From NCBI GenBank assembly GCA_034766995.1, contig CM068315.1, positions 23,130,062-23,194,061 on the forward strand: a DNA stretch of 64,000 nt, read 5' to 3'. Below, one piece after another: positions 1 to 11,643 of this stretch. The stretch's first letter is position 1. Every line of letters begins with the position of its first letter. Below the pieces are notes generated by a model. That model was not told where the DNA came from and made no database searches. It worked only from the letters and a program-made list of their open reading frames with translations. This DNA comes from Acanthacorydalis orientalis. Its lineage: Eukaryota; Arthropoda; Insecta; Megaloptera; Corydalidae. A program made the position numbers and the translations under genes.

Positions 1-1410
1 CACATCACAAGAAAAAAAAACATCTACCGATCTTATTTAATGTGTATATCTTCCCTCCTCTATCTCTAAAGCAACGTCATGATCTATTTGCTGAAACGGA
101 TAGACAAATTATATGCAAATATACTAAAAGCAATCATCTAATCTTGATATAAGTTACACAAAGTTCATTCGAAAGAGATCAGGCCGCGCAGTCGTCCGCA
201 CTTCACTTTTTCAGCAATGCTCCGAATGTAAACAAAATATTGCAAATATGTACAAGAGCCGACACAGCAGCATTACCGGCGTGACCGATAAAACATTTGA
301 ACGTGTGCATATCGTAACGACAAGAAGAATCAGAGGATCAGACACACACGCCGCAATCCGTAAGTACAACACTTGCTCATTCATACAGAGAGATGTACAA
401 GAGATAGACAGGACATGCGAATGTATAAATAATACAAGTACGGAGGAGATATGTGTACATTCGACATGCACTGTGTATGTTTTATGTGTGTGTGCGTGTG
501 TGTTTGTGAGCATATACAAAGTCACCACCATCGCTATCGCCACCACCGCCGGCGTTAATAAATGTCCTCGTTATCAGATAGAACGCGACAAGTGTTTGCC
601 CGGCATGCACATTTCACAGCACCCAGTTATAGACGTCGTGGCTGAGACTTCGTGTGGCGCCTGTACCACACTAATTATACATTATGCTATGCTAAACTAT
701 TTAATTCCATCCCGCCGCTTGTCTCCGTTTCACCATAACGTACGAGATGGATTCGTACAAGAGGAGATCGTGATGGCATTGCTTTCATGGTCACAGCAGC
801 TCGAACTCGCTTCTCTACAATGACTAGCAGTAATGAAAGAAAACACTTTCAGTCTTTTCTGTTTTTTTTTTCTTTTTGTTTTTGCACAAGCTATGCAGCT
901 TATTTATTTAACAAACAATGAGTTATAACTAAATAGGTTTTCAGTTTAAAATAAGAACGAAGGTCGTTTTCACAACGAAAGAATCATTTTTAACGGACTG
1001 AAATGACATATGACTAATTTGTATCAAGAAAGACAACAATATGAGAATGAACTTGAAACTTACATACGGTTAAAACTAGTTATTAAAACATATACAATGA
1101 ATATTACTGACAATTAATATTTCATTGATAAACAAACAAGCAACCGACAGACAATACGTTGATATTCAATATTCCTTACAAACACTTACAACTTTATTTT
1201 AGTACACACGTTTTTTTTAATTTCAATACGCTTTTGTTTTATTTCAATGAAATCAATGTCATCAACAAATACTGAAATCAATTTATATTTATTTCATCGA
1301 CACTGTACGTTATTAAATGCAGAACTATAGTTATATATGTCCTTTTGTATGCAATAAAAAAGTGTTTCTTTGCATGCAATCAATGCATTGTTTTGAAGAT
1401 CTTTCTACAG
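1..1410. other. Window start, no identified gene
   Basis: Slightly less AT-rich than the rest between about 180 and 830. The longest open frame is 248-823 (+, 191 codons). It runs through a GT-rich microsatellite (about 471-510), has no recognisable domain, and is overlapped by an open frame on the other strand, so I read it as chance. Poly-purine/pyrimidine runs lie at about 840-890. From 900 onward it is featureless AT-rich sequence up to the candidate exon. Confidence 0.5.
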
Positions 1411-1501
1411 GATCAGCTGGAAGTTGTATAGAAATAAGACCTCCAGGACTGTGGCGCAACTACCGGCAGGCTGCCCGGTCCATATCCCGGGCGCCCTGGC
1501 G
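1411..1501 (+). CDS. Candidate internal exon of an unidentified host gene
   Basis: A 91-nt segment of about 58% GC sits in sequence that is roughly 75% AT. It is framed by a good acceptor (polypyrimidine TCTTTCTACAG ending at 1410) and a consensus donor (GTAAGT at 1502-1507). Two of its three forward frames are open across the whole segment; the third is stopped by TAG near its start. In one open frame the peptide runs SAGSCIEIRPPGLWRN and continues; in the other ISWKLYRNKTSRTV and continues. I do not recognise either, and cannot choose the frame without the neighbouring exons, which must lie outside the window or far away. The GC contrast and paired splice sites are seen directly; that it is coding is inference. 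It could also be a non-coding exon. Confidence 0.45.
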
Positions 1502-3209
1502 GTAAGTGTTAAAAATTTTAATATAGACGTGAAAAACAAAAAGAAAGATAAAGTTGTAATACGAGATATTTCCAACATGTTTCAATGCAAACAATTAAAT
1601 TAGTTTATAGCATATTCTCTTAATACATGAGACCTGTATTTACTTAAAGTATTAAATCTTGTTATTTTTGTAGTCACATATCAAGCAATTCATTTAATGG
1701 ATTGTAAATATACAACCATTTCGGTCAGACTTTTTTGCCCGAGGATCCCAAGCATTATAGTTACACTACTGCTCCAGGACAACAGACTAACGCGATTACA
1801 GGCACAAAACATTACGTTTATAATTGTAATCAATATGCATGTACATACAGATCCTAAAACTAAGAAATTCCAGAATAACCAATAAAATTTTAATTAAATA
1901 TAAACAGAATGACGCGTAGAGTAATTTAATTAATAAAAAAAAGATTACGATCACAAATTGATTTTCTTTATTTCACAAACAACCAAATGTTTTTTTAGTC
2001 AATAAATCAATTTGATTATTTTTGATTGTGGCTTATTTGAATGAGGATTCCGTCATCTTCAGAACGACAAGAAAAATAAATAACAATTTTGTAGATTTCT
2101 TCAATATTTTAGTTCCTCGCTTTATACTTCTACACTTTTTATTTTTCTGTCGTCGAATAACGTTTTAACAAATTTAAATTAGAATTTTTAATTTAGAGTT
2201 CTATGATACATAAACATATAGAAAATAATCAATAATAATTTGTTGAATCTTTGACCAAAAATTCGTTTTTATGATTTGTAAACTGAAAAAAAATACATTG
2301 GTGGAACTGAATTTAGTCACAATGTGAGAATTGTATTATGAACATTTTCGTTTTTATAATAAGTCATTTATCTTCCTACATAAAAGGCGAAAATCGATAA
2401 ATAAAAAAAGTTGTTATTTAAAACAAGAAACTGAATCCAATTCAAAGGTAGATTAAATGAAAACGAAACTATAACAAATGATTAAATAAAAAATGCCATA
2501 AATAAGCATTTTAATATTATAATCTAAATTTTGGAATATTTTTTTAAAGAAAAATTAGAAATTTGCAAAATGTGAATCGAGTGCAATAAAATTATTTTAA
2601 CTTATGTACATAATTAAATTTTCGATACACTGATATAACAATAACATATAAATTCAGTTTATAGTACTAATTAGATTTTACTATTTTTGAAACATTAAAG
2701 TAAGTATTTTAAACGACTCGATCATAGAGTTAGGCACTTAGACATTTTACGTTCAAATTAAGGGATGATAAGAACGCAAATATACAAATGAGGTATATTT
2801 TTATTTCATATGTGTTCATATGGATGCTAACAGTTTTGTTCATCAACGTGCCTTTAAGCACTAAAATAACCAACCTAAAATATAAAAATTGAATTTATAA
2901 CTTGTTTCGTTTCTGTGTACCTAGAACTTTAAGTTCTCTTCTTTTCCTTGATATCATTATTCTTCGTTTGTTTCTCCATCACTGGCTTCGTCTTTTGACA
3001 ATCTTCAAATAGGTATACACAAGTACTCATCTGAAGATATCAAAAGATAGAACCAATAATTGAAGAAACAAAAAAAAACAGTGACCTCCAGGAAAAGAGA
3101 AAAGAACTCTATTTAAATTGAATTTCAATTTTTGCTACATTCGATCGAATTAAATATTTTATAATAAACATTTTATACAAAAACAGACTACTGACTTCAT
3201 TTTTTTAAT
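1502..3209. other. AT-rich spacer
   Basis: No gene seen. Contains one copy of dispersed repeat R1 at about 2213-2345 (listed separately) and a weaker R1-like stretch at about 1985-2045. The 62-codon open frame at 1697-1885 has no recognisable feature. A short inverted match between about 2935-3010 and 3030-3110 (CTTTTCCTTGATATC / GATATCAAAAGATAG style) suggests a foldback, not pursued. Confidence 0.5.
2213..2345 (+). repeat. Dispersed repeat R1, copy a
   Basis: Matches other R1 copies at 32925, 33285, 60655, 60890 and 63352 in order of motifs: an AATCAATAATAATTTGTTGAA-type head, a TTTGA tract, GATTTGT followed by a run of A, then a tail with GTCACAATGTGAGAATTGT. I do not recognise the family; no terminal repeats or coding seen. 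Confidence 0.55.
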
Positions 3210-3223
3210 GTATATAAATATAT

Positions 3224-3264
<41 letters not shown>

Positions 3265-3276
3265 GTGTGTGTATAT
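3210..3276. repeat. (TA)n / (TG)n microsatellite
   Basis: TA-rich tract with TATACATA interruptions leading into pure (TA) at about 3230-3262 and a short GT tail. Confidence 0.95.
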
Positions 3277-3513
3277 CTTTTGATTATAAATGTAATAAAA
3301 AAACTACTTTTTATTCGATCTAATTAAACCATTTTCATTCTATAATTTGGACTCAATATAACTAGTAGTCAAATTCAGAGAAATGATTTTTTCATCTTTT
3401 TTTATTACCGATTCGAAAAGAAAATAATATCGAGATCAAAGAACATTTAAAGAGATATCCATTATTTCTGAAAATAAGTCAGTTTAAAAGTGATTTAATT
3501 AATTCGATCGTTT

Positions 3514-3516
<3 letters not shown>

Positions 3517-3577
<61 letters not shown>
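3517..3577. repeat. (TA)n microsatellite
   Basis: About 30 uninterrupted AT dinucleotides. A spacer without visible genes (3578-4063) follows. Confidence 0.97.
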
Positions 3578-3578
<1 letters not shown>

Positions 3579-4065
3579 AGCATCAACTTTCATCACACAT
3601 ATATAAATAGAAGTTGAAATCGGACGATCTCAAAGCTAACAAGAAGTAATTATTCTTCAATTTAAAAGAATTTTAATTAAGTCAGTTCGGCCTGAAACGA
3701 GACACATGCGATACAATTGTTTCAGTATGTTAATTGGAACAATAAACGGATAATGTTTGGATTACCCATTCATTGTTATTTTATTGATACAGGCACACCT
3801 TAATGACGAGGAATTTTAAACGGTGCCATAGATTAATTTAATTCAGTCGACGAGTTTATTCGAATACGGTAGTTTTTATTGTTATCATTATCAATGTTTT
3901 AGAATCAATCACGTTCAGTCGATAAGTAAATAAAGATTTATAAAAAATGAATGAAGTGTTCTTTTTCTGATACGTTGTTTCGTTTGAAAAGAAATGTAGC
4001 AAAGAATTCGATACAATCTCGAACAGAATGTTTATATTGTATATTTTCTAATCGTTGAGGTTCTA

Positions 4066-4995
4066 AATGGCGCGCCAGTGGAGCGGGAACATTTAAAAGC
4101 AGGCTGATTCATTTTAGTCAGTTGATTATTTAAGGTTTTAGAGCACATCGAGCAGGAAACTTATTCAATTACCGTTGGAGCAAGAGGGTAAAATTAAGAG
4201 ATACTTTGTTAGTTATTCATGGCTATTTAGTAAGTATGGAGTCAGTAGTTAGGTCCGTTTTCGCTATGAAATCATTTTACAAAAATAGTGAGTCTGCTCT
4301 ACAACTGTATAAACGGCTATTTTGCAATCATTATAACATTCCAGTTCGTGGGCAGATACCGACCATTCATCCCATTACATTGTGGACTCAGAAGTTTGAG
4401 AAAACTGGATTCATATAAAACTTAAAGCATCAAGGGTACAGAAGAACTGTAAGAACACTAGAAAACATCGACTGTGTTAGTGTTGTCGTAACGCGTAGCC
4501 TATGCCGTGATTGCAACATTTCTAACGCAAGAATTAATTCGATTTCCACAAATTGCATGGTTCCGACAAGGTAGGGCAATAAGTCATACCGCTAGAGAGT
4601 CCATGGGTGCTGTAAGAGTGTTATTTCCGAACCTATCGTCTCCAGAAATGGTATTGTTTGACGAGCAAGATTCACAGATTTGATTGTATGATTATTTGCT
4701 TTGAGGCTAACTTAAGAGCAGAGTATATATTGAGCGTCCCACACATTGAACTTAAATTAAAATTCCAAGAAGTAATTGTGAAGATTCCACCACGCATGTT
4801 AAGACCCGTAATGGAAAAATGTCGAATGAGATTACAGAAATGCGTGCGCTGAAATGGTGTTTATCTGTCGATCGTTATTTTTAAAAAATAAAACTAAGAT
4901 ATACCTAACAAGTATATGTAAATAATTTTATGTAAAAATGAAAATTAATTTAATTATTGTCTTTTGAAAATCTACTGCTCCTCTGGCGCACCTTG
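4066..4995 (+). mobile_element. DD41D (rosa-like) Tc1/mariner deletion derivative
   Basis: A 930-bp element bounded by imperfect terminal inverted repeats: left TGGCGCGCCAGTGGAGC, right end in reverse complement AGGTGCGCCAGAGGAGC. It is flanked by TA at 4064-4065 and 4996-4997, as expected for Tc1/mariner insertion. Inside, relic coding resembles the N-terminal DNA-binding region (about 4235-4480, with open frame 4206-4418 ending LWTQKFEKTGFI). This is followed directly by relic of the second catalytic motif region (SHTARESMGAVR, about 4580-4620) and the C-terminal region (about 4700-4850, RVYIERP then MLRPVMEKCRMRLQKCV). The central part with the first catalytic Asp is missing, so it is an internally deleted, non-autonomous copy. 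Family assignment rests on motif order and TIRs. Confidence 0.75.
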
Positions 4996-4997
4996 TA

Positions 4998-5920
4998 TAT
5001 TAAAAATCTATTCAGAAACCAAATTTTAAAATCGCACGGCACGTTTTAGCTATTAAAAATATCAATTGCATTAAAAAAATTACTATACACATGTTACAAA
5101 GTGTGCATTAAAACACACAAACGTACAGGTGTCGTCTTTTGAAAGATATGAAAAGAAGAAACGATTTGCGTATATTAATAGAAATAAACAAGTTACGAAA
5201 GCCATTAAATCTATCAATATAGACAAAAACGTTGCCAATTATCTGAAGAAGACTGATTAAATGCGGTCAGACGACTACGTAAACAAGTATTTTTATAGTA
5301 TTATTAACGGAATGATTTTTTTTTCTTTCAATTCGAATCGACTAATTTAGATATATCGAAGGCTGAATCGCGTTTACTCGCATTTGTGATTACTTTGTTT
5401 CATTTAAGTATTCTTCGGCATTATTTAACAGAGTACAAAAGGGCAATTTGAAAAGTCTGTAACATGATGTATAAATGATGCTATGTCTACAATTTTTACT
5501 GCGTTGTACTGCTACACCTGTCTTATGAATATCTGATTTAGAGATGCGTTTTAAATTATTGCTAAATATATTCGGTTAGATTAAACAATTTCGTACAGAC
5601 TAGTAATAAAATTTAAAAAAAATTCTTTGCATGTAAATAAGTGACTTCAAAAAAATATCAAATATAAATTGGTTGAATATTTGAATTTGGATTATAATAC
5701 TGAAATAGTCGGTGTTAAAAGAATGTAAATTGTTGAAAACTATAAAAGTATTTCGATCTTTTTTTTATTTATAAATTGGCAAAACTTAATTGTGACGAAT
5801 TGAGAAACTGTTATTCGCTAAATTTGAATAAATAAAATATAAATTTGTCATTCATTCGTTAGAGCTATGAACTCATTATGCCTGTTTTTCATTATAACTA
5901 AGTTTTATCTTTACTGAATA

Positions 5921-5983
<63 letters not shown>

Positions 5984-6300
5984 ATCGTTTAAAAAAGTCA
6001 TGTCATTTAAATATCAATTCGGATACTTTAATTAAGACATATAGTAAAATAATTAATTCAATACTTACTTCTATCCTTTGTTACTCACTGTATATTTCTT
6101 AAATTTTTAACATTATCAAAAATTGGTCATGCACGAACAGTAACTAGATAGAAAATTGGTTTAAGATACGGTTGAAATCTAAAAAAATGAACACTGAACT
6201 TTTTAGGACTGAAGTTACATTCACTATGGAAAACTACACAAATAAAATTCTTACTTCGTTATATATCAATGAAAAATGTACAATAACTGACTGTTTATCC
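4998..6300. other. AT-rich spacer
   Basis: No gene or recognisable element seen, apart from a (TA)n run at 5925-5978 (about 27 dinucleotides). Confidence 0.5.
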
Positions 6301-6309
6301 AAATTGCAA

Positions 6310-6565
6310 AAAAAATTCCACCATATTCTCCTCATATAGCACCATCAGATTACTATCTACTCCGAAGTCTCTAAAATCACATCAATGGAAAACGGCTTAA
6401 TACAGAGAGTGATGTCCGAAAGAAGCTTGACTCTTTCTTTAATGCAAAGCCTAAAAAATTTGGACTCTTTTCAATGCGAAGCCCAAAAAAAATTATCGTC
6501 AGGATATTGAAAATTTAAGATTACGATAGGAAGAAGTTACAAATAATAAGGGACAATATATTTTC
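6310..6565 (+). pseudogene. Mariner transposase C-terminal fragment
   Basis: Translating from about 6325 gives YSPHIAPSDYYLLRSL followed by a stop and NHINGKRLNTESDVRKKLDSFF. This is the region around the third catalytic Asp (PSD) of a DD34D mariner and the acidic stretch after it. A segment of about 33 bp (CTTTAATGCAAAGCCTAAAA and following) is directly repeated with changes at about 6430-6500. The remainder, to about 6560, matches the usual ending (DIENL ... NNKGQYIFD). No 5' part is visible. A dead, truncated relic; subfamily not decided. Confidence 0.65.
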
Positions 6566-6718
6566 GATCAAGGTTCAACGTCAATTTTTTCTCGCTATTT
6601 TAAAACTTATTTGAAAAACCGCATTACCTATGGGATGACCCATTACAATCGAAAAAGTGCATGACTTATAAATGAATAAAAAATCCATCTATGAAAAAGA
6701 ACATATATAAATTAAGGC

Positions 6719-6950
6719 AGACAAATATTTGAAGATTAGAGGCACACCGGACAACAAAGGCTTTTAACACCAGAACATAGATACAAAATTAAAACATCCC
6801 TCTGACTGAACACCTAGGTTTGAACCACCCCTTATTTAAACTTAAATAAGTGGCATTTTCAATCACCTAGACATAAATCTTGTGATAAAAACGCATAAGG
6901 AACTGAACTCTTAGAATTATTATTGACCTTGATTGAACAACACATACAAA
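6719..6950 (+). repeat. Dispersed repeat S, copy 1
   Basis: About 230 bp that aligns along its length with 50609-50815. Shared landmarks in order are GACAACAAAGG, ACACAAATACAAAAT-like, TAGGTTTGAACC, CTTATTTAAA and ATTATTATTGA. No coding seen. The other copy is a clean insertion in a mariner, which shows that the family is mobile. A tRNA-like B box (GGTTTGAACC) is present but no convincing A box, so a SINE origin is only a possibility. Confidence 0.55.
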
Positions 6951-7240
6951 ATATAAAAGCGCCTGTGAGTTTAACATGGAGATAGAAATAGACAGACATT
7001 CCATTTAGAACACTGTGATTGTATATTAAAATTCATAGAGTTTGAATTTGACACATTAAAATGAGAGCAGATGTTGTATGGAGTTTAAGGCACACTGCAT
7101 TAAACCATTAAGGTCTTTTTTTAACAAAAAAAACGTTAAATTAAGCTGAAAAGTCTAGTTCCCTTTATGAAAGCCACGACTCGGTCAGCAATGTAGAAGA
7201 GAGTCACAGAGGATATCAATGATTTCACCAGACAAGTTAT

Positions 7241-7264
7241 ACATGTGTGTATGTATGTACATAC

Positions 7265-7301
<37 letters not shown>

Positions 7302-7315
7302 CACGCGTGTGTGTG
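7241..7315. repeat. Mixed (TA)n / (TG)n microsatellite
   Basis: ACATGTGTGTATGTATGTACATAC-type sequence followed by (AT)n, then (GT)n. Confidence 0.95.
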
Positions 7316-7728
7316 TTTAATACACAACAACTTAATGTGTTGATGTTTTAATGTGAATTTGAATTTGTTCGCCAATATTCCGTAAATAAACCAATTACTC
7401 TGCTATGCAACTAAACTTCACAGAGACACTTTATTGTCGAAAAATAAGAACATAAGTTTAAACAGATGTTCAACAATTATCGTTCCGTTGCCAAACGATA
7501 ATCTAAATGTCAGAACTGACATCTTAAATTTGTTAACTATCCAGTATTCGACACTGAAAACGAAGTTACGCTTCATCGAAATGTCCGTGTGCTATTTTAA
7601 ATAATGTAACAAATATGTAAGGGAAATTATGAAAATAATTTCACATTAAACAGTTACGACTTACGGACACGTTTCAGTTTTTAAATGTAAAATAAATGTA
7701 CCTGATGGCTGTATGTTGTTTTAATCAT
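7316..7728. other. Spacer between microsatellites
   Basis: No gene or recognisable repeat seen. Confidence 0.4.
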
Positions 7729-7810
7729 TTATATATACATATATATATATATATATACATATATACATATATACATATATACATATATACATATATACAT
7801 ATATACATAT

Positions 7811-7845
<35 letters not shown>

Positions 7846-7850
7846 CATAT

Positions 7851-7911
<61 letters not shown>
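7729..7911. repeat. TA-rich satellite-like tract with 8-bp unit
   Basis: Starts and ends as plain (TA)n, but about 7753-7825 is a regular array of the octamer ATATACAT, repeated again briefly near 7845-7866. The open frames through it encode only IYIYI-type runs and are artefacts. Confidence 0.95.
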
Positions 7912-7916
<5 letters not shown>

Positions 7917-8116
7917 ATGTATTCACTGATTGTATTTTATGAATGTTATTATTCACTGTTGACATTTGCAATTTGTTTATTCGTAGTTGAGCCTTCGCAT
8001 CGAATAAAAATGATAATTTATTTAATTTTTTATGTTGTTATCAAAGAGAGTTTTTGTATTAAAAATAGTGATTATAATGTGCTTTTTTAATGTATTTATT
8101 GTAGCTATATTTTTAA

Positions 8117-8117
8117 T

Positions 8118-8157
<40 letters not shown>

Positions 8158-8158
8158 T
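8117..8158. repeat. (CA)n(TA)n compound microsatellite
   Basis: CA repeats passing directly into TA repeats. Confidence 0.95.
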
Positions 8159-8275
8159 ATACAATATCAGCAACACCAGCAACCTCAGTCAATACACAAC
8201 TGGATAAATACCTCTTCCCTAATTTTCCATTTTGTATGATTGAATGACTCTCTTTTTCACTGATTTCCAATAAAA

Positions 8276-8785
8276 TTTTTAAGTTCCTTATCACACCTGT
8301 CCATTTCTTGGTCTTTTTGTATTCATTGGTTCCCAGTTAATAATTTCTGTTGTCCATCAGTTATCTTCTCTTCTTGCACCAAGTCCCTCCCATTTCCATT
8401 ACAGACTCCACTTTTCTTATTACATCTGCGACTCCTCTGTTTTCGTATCTATTCTATTTTGATTCTTTCTTCTTGTTATTCCTAGCGTACATCTTTCCAT
8501 ACTCGCCTGTGTTATTCGGAGTCTGAATAGTTTTGGCGTTAAGCACCCATGTTTCGCTGTCGTAGGTAAGGATCGGTAGTATATATTGATCAAATACTTT
8601 ATTCTTTAAACAGAGTGGGATTGTTGATTTAAATGTCAAGGGATTTCGTCCAAATGAGCTCCATCCTATTTTTATTTTCCTGTTTACTTCTTCAATGAAT
8701 GATCCATCTATGTTAATAAGCTGGCCTACATAGACATATTTTGTAAATGCTTCTATTTTTGCTCCTTTTATTTCAATTTTCATCG

Positions 8786-8790
<5 letters not shown>
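8276..8790 (-). pseudogene. RTE-like non-LTR retrotransposon, reverse-transcriptase C-terminal fragment
   Basis: On the minus strand 8454-8790 reads through the typical end of an arthropod endonuclease-reverse transcriptase ORF: YVYVGQLINIDGS, EEVNRKIKIGWSSFGRN, IPLCLKNKVFDQYILPILTY and SETWVLNAKTIQ. In known families this is the region YLGQLI..DG..., EI.RRI..GW..FG, LK.KVF.QCVLPV.TYG.ETW. Downstream, to about 8276, relics of the following part (TDGQQKLLTGNQ, then a stop) continue in the same direction. The upstream side runs straight into a (TA)n tract, so the open frame's first 30 or so codons are microsatellite, not protein. The RT catalytic motifs and the endonuclease are absent. RTE assignment is from recalled motif spacing. 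Confidence 0.75.

Positions 8791-8838
<48 letters not shown>
8788..8838. repeat. (TA)n microsatellite
   Basis: About 25 AT dinucleotides forming the 5' boundary of the RTE-like fragment. Confidence 0.95.
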
Positions 8839-8840
<2 letters not shown>

Positions 8841-9840
8841 CATGAAAATAGATGCGAGTAAAATTATGAAAATATTGCAATATAAATTCATATGTAAGAC
8901 TGATAATGTCTATTATGGAGCGAGAGACCTGAGCAGAGACCTCAGGCTCCTTCGCTAGACCCCCAACACCGACCACAAGGGTTCGCGACTCGTGCTGTTC
9001 AAATTTCTGAATGATTCTGGTTTCATGAAATCATCACGAAGTGGTAAAGTAATTTTTCATGCCTCCCTCCCGATAAAATCAGATCTTGGTGTGAGACTAG
9101 CAGAGCTTCAAGATACCCATGAGTACAATCTCTTACTGACCGATATAAAAATGTATTCAGATTGAAAATATGATTAAAAGTTCACGGTATAATGAAAGAC
9201 TGTATTTTTTTTAATTATTTTTATTTTTCAATACAATTGAAATTCGAAACAGTATATCCAGAGATGCTTTAGTATCTTTATTCCATTCCCTAATTCTCTA
9301 ACTTATTAAATATATTGTGATATAAATGAAAGAGAGAGTATAATTATTGACATCTACATCTATGTCAGATGCTGAAACGCTACCCTATATAATAATTTAT
9401 GAAATATATATAGAAAAGAAAATATTTATATTTATTTGCAAATGATCCACTACATATTTAAGATGTACACCCGCACCGTTCTAAAAAAAAGGGATTCTTA
9501 CAGGATAACTTCCATCCACCGAACCTAACTCCTATACTCATTTGTCATGGCATTAGTAACGGTCAATAACTAACAATTTGTAAATGTTCGGTCGAAAATT
9601 TATGATTTGCACAATGCTTTAATAAACAATAGATGTTACAGAACGCTACCTTCTGTCAAAATAACACAATTTAAATAATTTGTATCATTATCTCGCATAT
9701 TTCGTCTTGCGCTCGCTCTCTCTCTCTCTCTCTATCAACATCATCACTCTTTTGATCTATTTGCGGATGAAGGCTTCATCCAAAAATTTGTAGTTCAAAC
9801 GATTCCATGCCTCTTTGTTCTATAAATTTCCAATAAATAT
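8839..9840. other. Spacer
   Basis: No gene seen. A less AT-rich patch at about 8925-9100 (AGCAGAGACCTCAGGCTCC) has a weak relative near 59115-59145 (GCAGAGGTCACAGGCCCC). A (TC)n run lies at about 9714-9734. Confidence 0.4.
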
Positions 9841-9844
9841 TCTT

Positions 9845-10250
9845 ATGACCTTATCTCACCTGTCCATTGATCTCTCTCTTGGTTCCCAATTAATAATTTC
9901 TCCTACCCATCGATGTTCTTCTCTTCTTGCAATATACCTCCCTCGTTTCCATTTCAAATTCTTCTAAATTTATTTTCGTATCCATTCTATTTTTCAGTTA
10001 TCTATTCTTATTTTTCCCAATATACATCTTTCTATACTTCTCTGGTTTTAAATTGTTTTGTCATTAAGAACACATGTTTTAATTCTGTACTTATGGACAA
10101 AGTAGAATCTCTTCGAACAGAATGGGACTGGTGGATATTCGATTAATTTAAATATTGAAGCGTTTCATCCAATCGAAATCCGTACATTTTTATTTATTCT
10201 TCAATTAACTTCGTCAATGAATGATCTATTCATATTGATAAGTTGACTGT
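9845..10250 (-). pseudogene. Second, more decayed copy of the RTE-like RT end
   Basis: Aligns with 8280-8720 in the same orientation: shared TTGGTTCCCA and TTAATAATTTCT near one end, and AATGGGACTG / GAGTGGGATTG, TCAATGAATGATC and TTGATAAG... near the other. No open frame survives. The two copies are about 1.5 kb apart, which fits either a tandem duplication or two insertions of one family. Confidence 0.6.
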
Positions 10251-10704
10251 CCGTCTCACCCAATCACGCTCACTCTTTAATTTCTTGTATATTTATCGAA
10301 ATTAAAACGAACAGACTTGAATTAAGACATCGATCGGTGACATTTAAATTCCGTTCGAACAATATTCACGAGTGAACGAAACGCGATATGTCAATTTCCT
10401 GTTTGTATTCAAATTAACACATAAAATATGAATGCCTTAGTTCTTAATGTATATAATTATGAGACGTTCGTAAGCAAGGAGGTGTTTAAAATACTAGTTC
10501 AGATAAGTATAACGCGCACCTAGTTATTATCACACATTGAAAATGACACGATGCATTCGTGCAAAGAATAAGGTTTTATACAATAATTGGCACATTTTAT
10601 GTCTAACCGAGCCTTTTTTTTCTTCTTAAGTACCACGGTACTCTTATAAAATGTGTGTGTGTGTGTGATGTTCAAATAGTTTTATATCTTATGTAATATA
10701 TAAA
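10251..10704. other. Spacer with (TG)n
   Basis: No gene seen; a short (GT)n at about 10651-10668. Confidence 0.4.
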
Positions 10705-10705
10705 A

Positions 10706-10764
<59 letters not shown>
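10705..10764. repeat. (CT)n(TA)n compound microsatellite
   Basis: CT repeats pass directly into TA repeats. Confidence 0.95.
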
Positions 10765-10765
<1 letters not shown>

Positions 10766-10846
10766 CTCTATGTATATGATATTTAATGTAATTTAATAGA
10801 AACATTCATACATTTCAATTCAAATCTAGCAGTTTTTCAAAGATCA

Positions 10847-10850
<4 letters not shown>

Positions 10851-10928
<78 letters not shown>

Positions 10929-10940
10929 AGGAGAGAGAGA
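10851..10940. repeat. (TA)n with GA-rich tail
   Basis: About 34 TA dinucleotides followed by CAGAGAGAAGGAGAGAGAGA. Confidence 0.95.
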
Positions 10941-11641
10941 TTTTATCGAAAGAATCCAATCTAATAAATGACAAAAATCAGCCTATAACATTTACTTTTT
11001 CCTCAAATCAAAAATTAATATAAATTGTCATTATTATTACATAATTTATAACGATTTTAGCTGATTTGCATAAAAAACACATAGACACATTTTAATAAGC
11101 AAAAATATGGCAAGCTTATCTAAAAATACATCAAATTTATAGCTAACAACAGTCGCATCATTTTTAATCGTTCCCAATAAAGAAGACAATATATAAAGCT
11201 GTCACGGTTAATATTCGCCTAATACGATTATTTTCATAAATTTACTTATTTTTTGCGCGAATAACGTTATCAAGAACGATCTTGTGTACGGTTTTCAAAT
11301 GGATTCAAATGTCCATATGTTATACATTTAAGTTTAAGATATTAACAAACATATTGTATTTAATTAATGAAAATTATATGAAATTGACAGATTAATGGTT
11401 CATATTGAAAAGATATCTGAATATATGAAGCACGGAATGAGATTGAAAAAAAAATTAAATTTTTAATACAGAATTCTAATCTTCAATATTTGGAAATAAA
11501 AATAAACAGTGTTTATTTAAAGTCTGCTTATATAGTGTCTTTTATAGTCATGGATTTTTAAAAATACAAATTATTTTTTTTCAAATATCTATAAAAAAAA
11601 TAAGAGATATTTTGTGTTAAAGCATTCTCTTTATTTCAATA
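10941..11641. other. AT-rich spacer
   Basis: No gene or element recognised. Confidence 0.4.
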
Positions 11642-11643
11642 TA

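Noticed and set aside
248..823. 191-codon open frame at the window start
   Set aside because: No recognisable domain, passes through a GT microsatellite coding for VCVCACVF-type runs, and is overlapped by an open frame on the other strand.
6719..6950. Repeat S as a tRNA-derived SINE
   Set aside because: A GGTTTGAACC B-box-like word is present, but there is no convincing A box and the tail is (TA)n in only one copy; left as an unclassified repeat.
7696..7971. Open frames rich in IYIYIY at this and many other (TA)n tracts
   Set aside because: They are translations of (TA)n microsatellites, present on both strands, not proteins.
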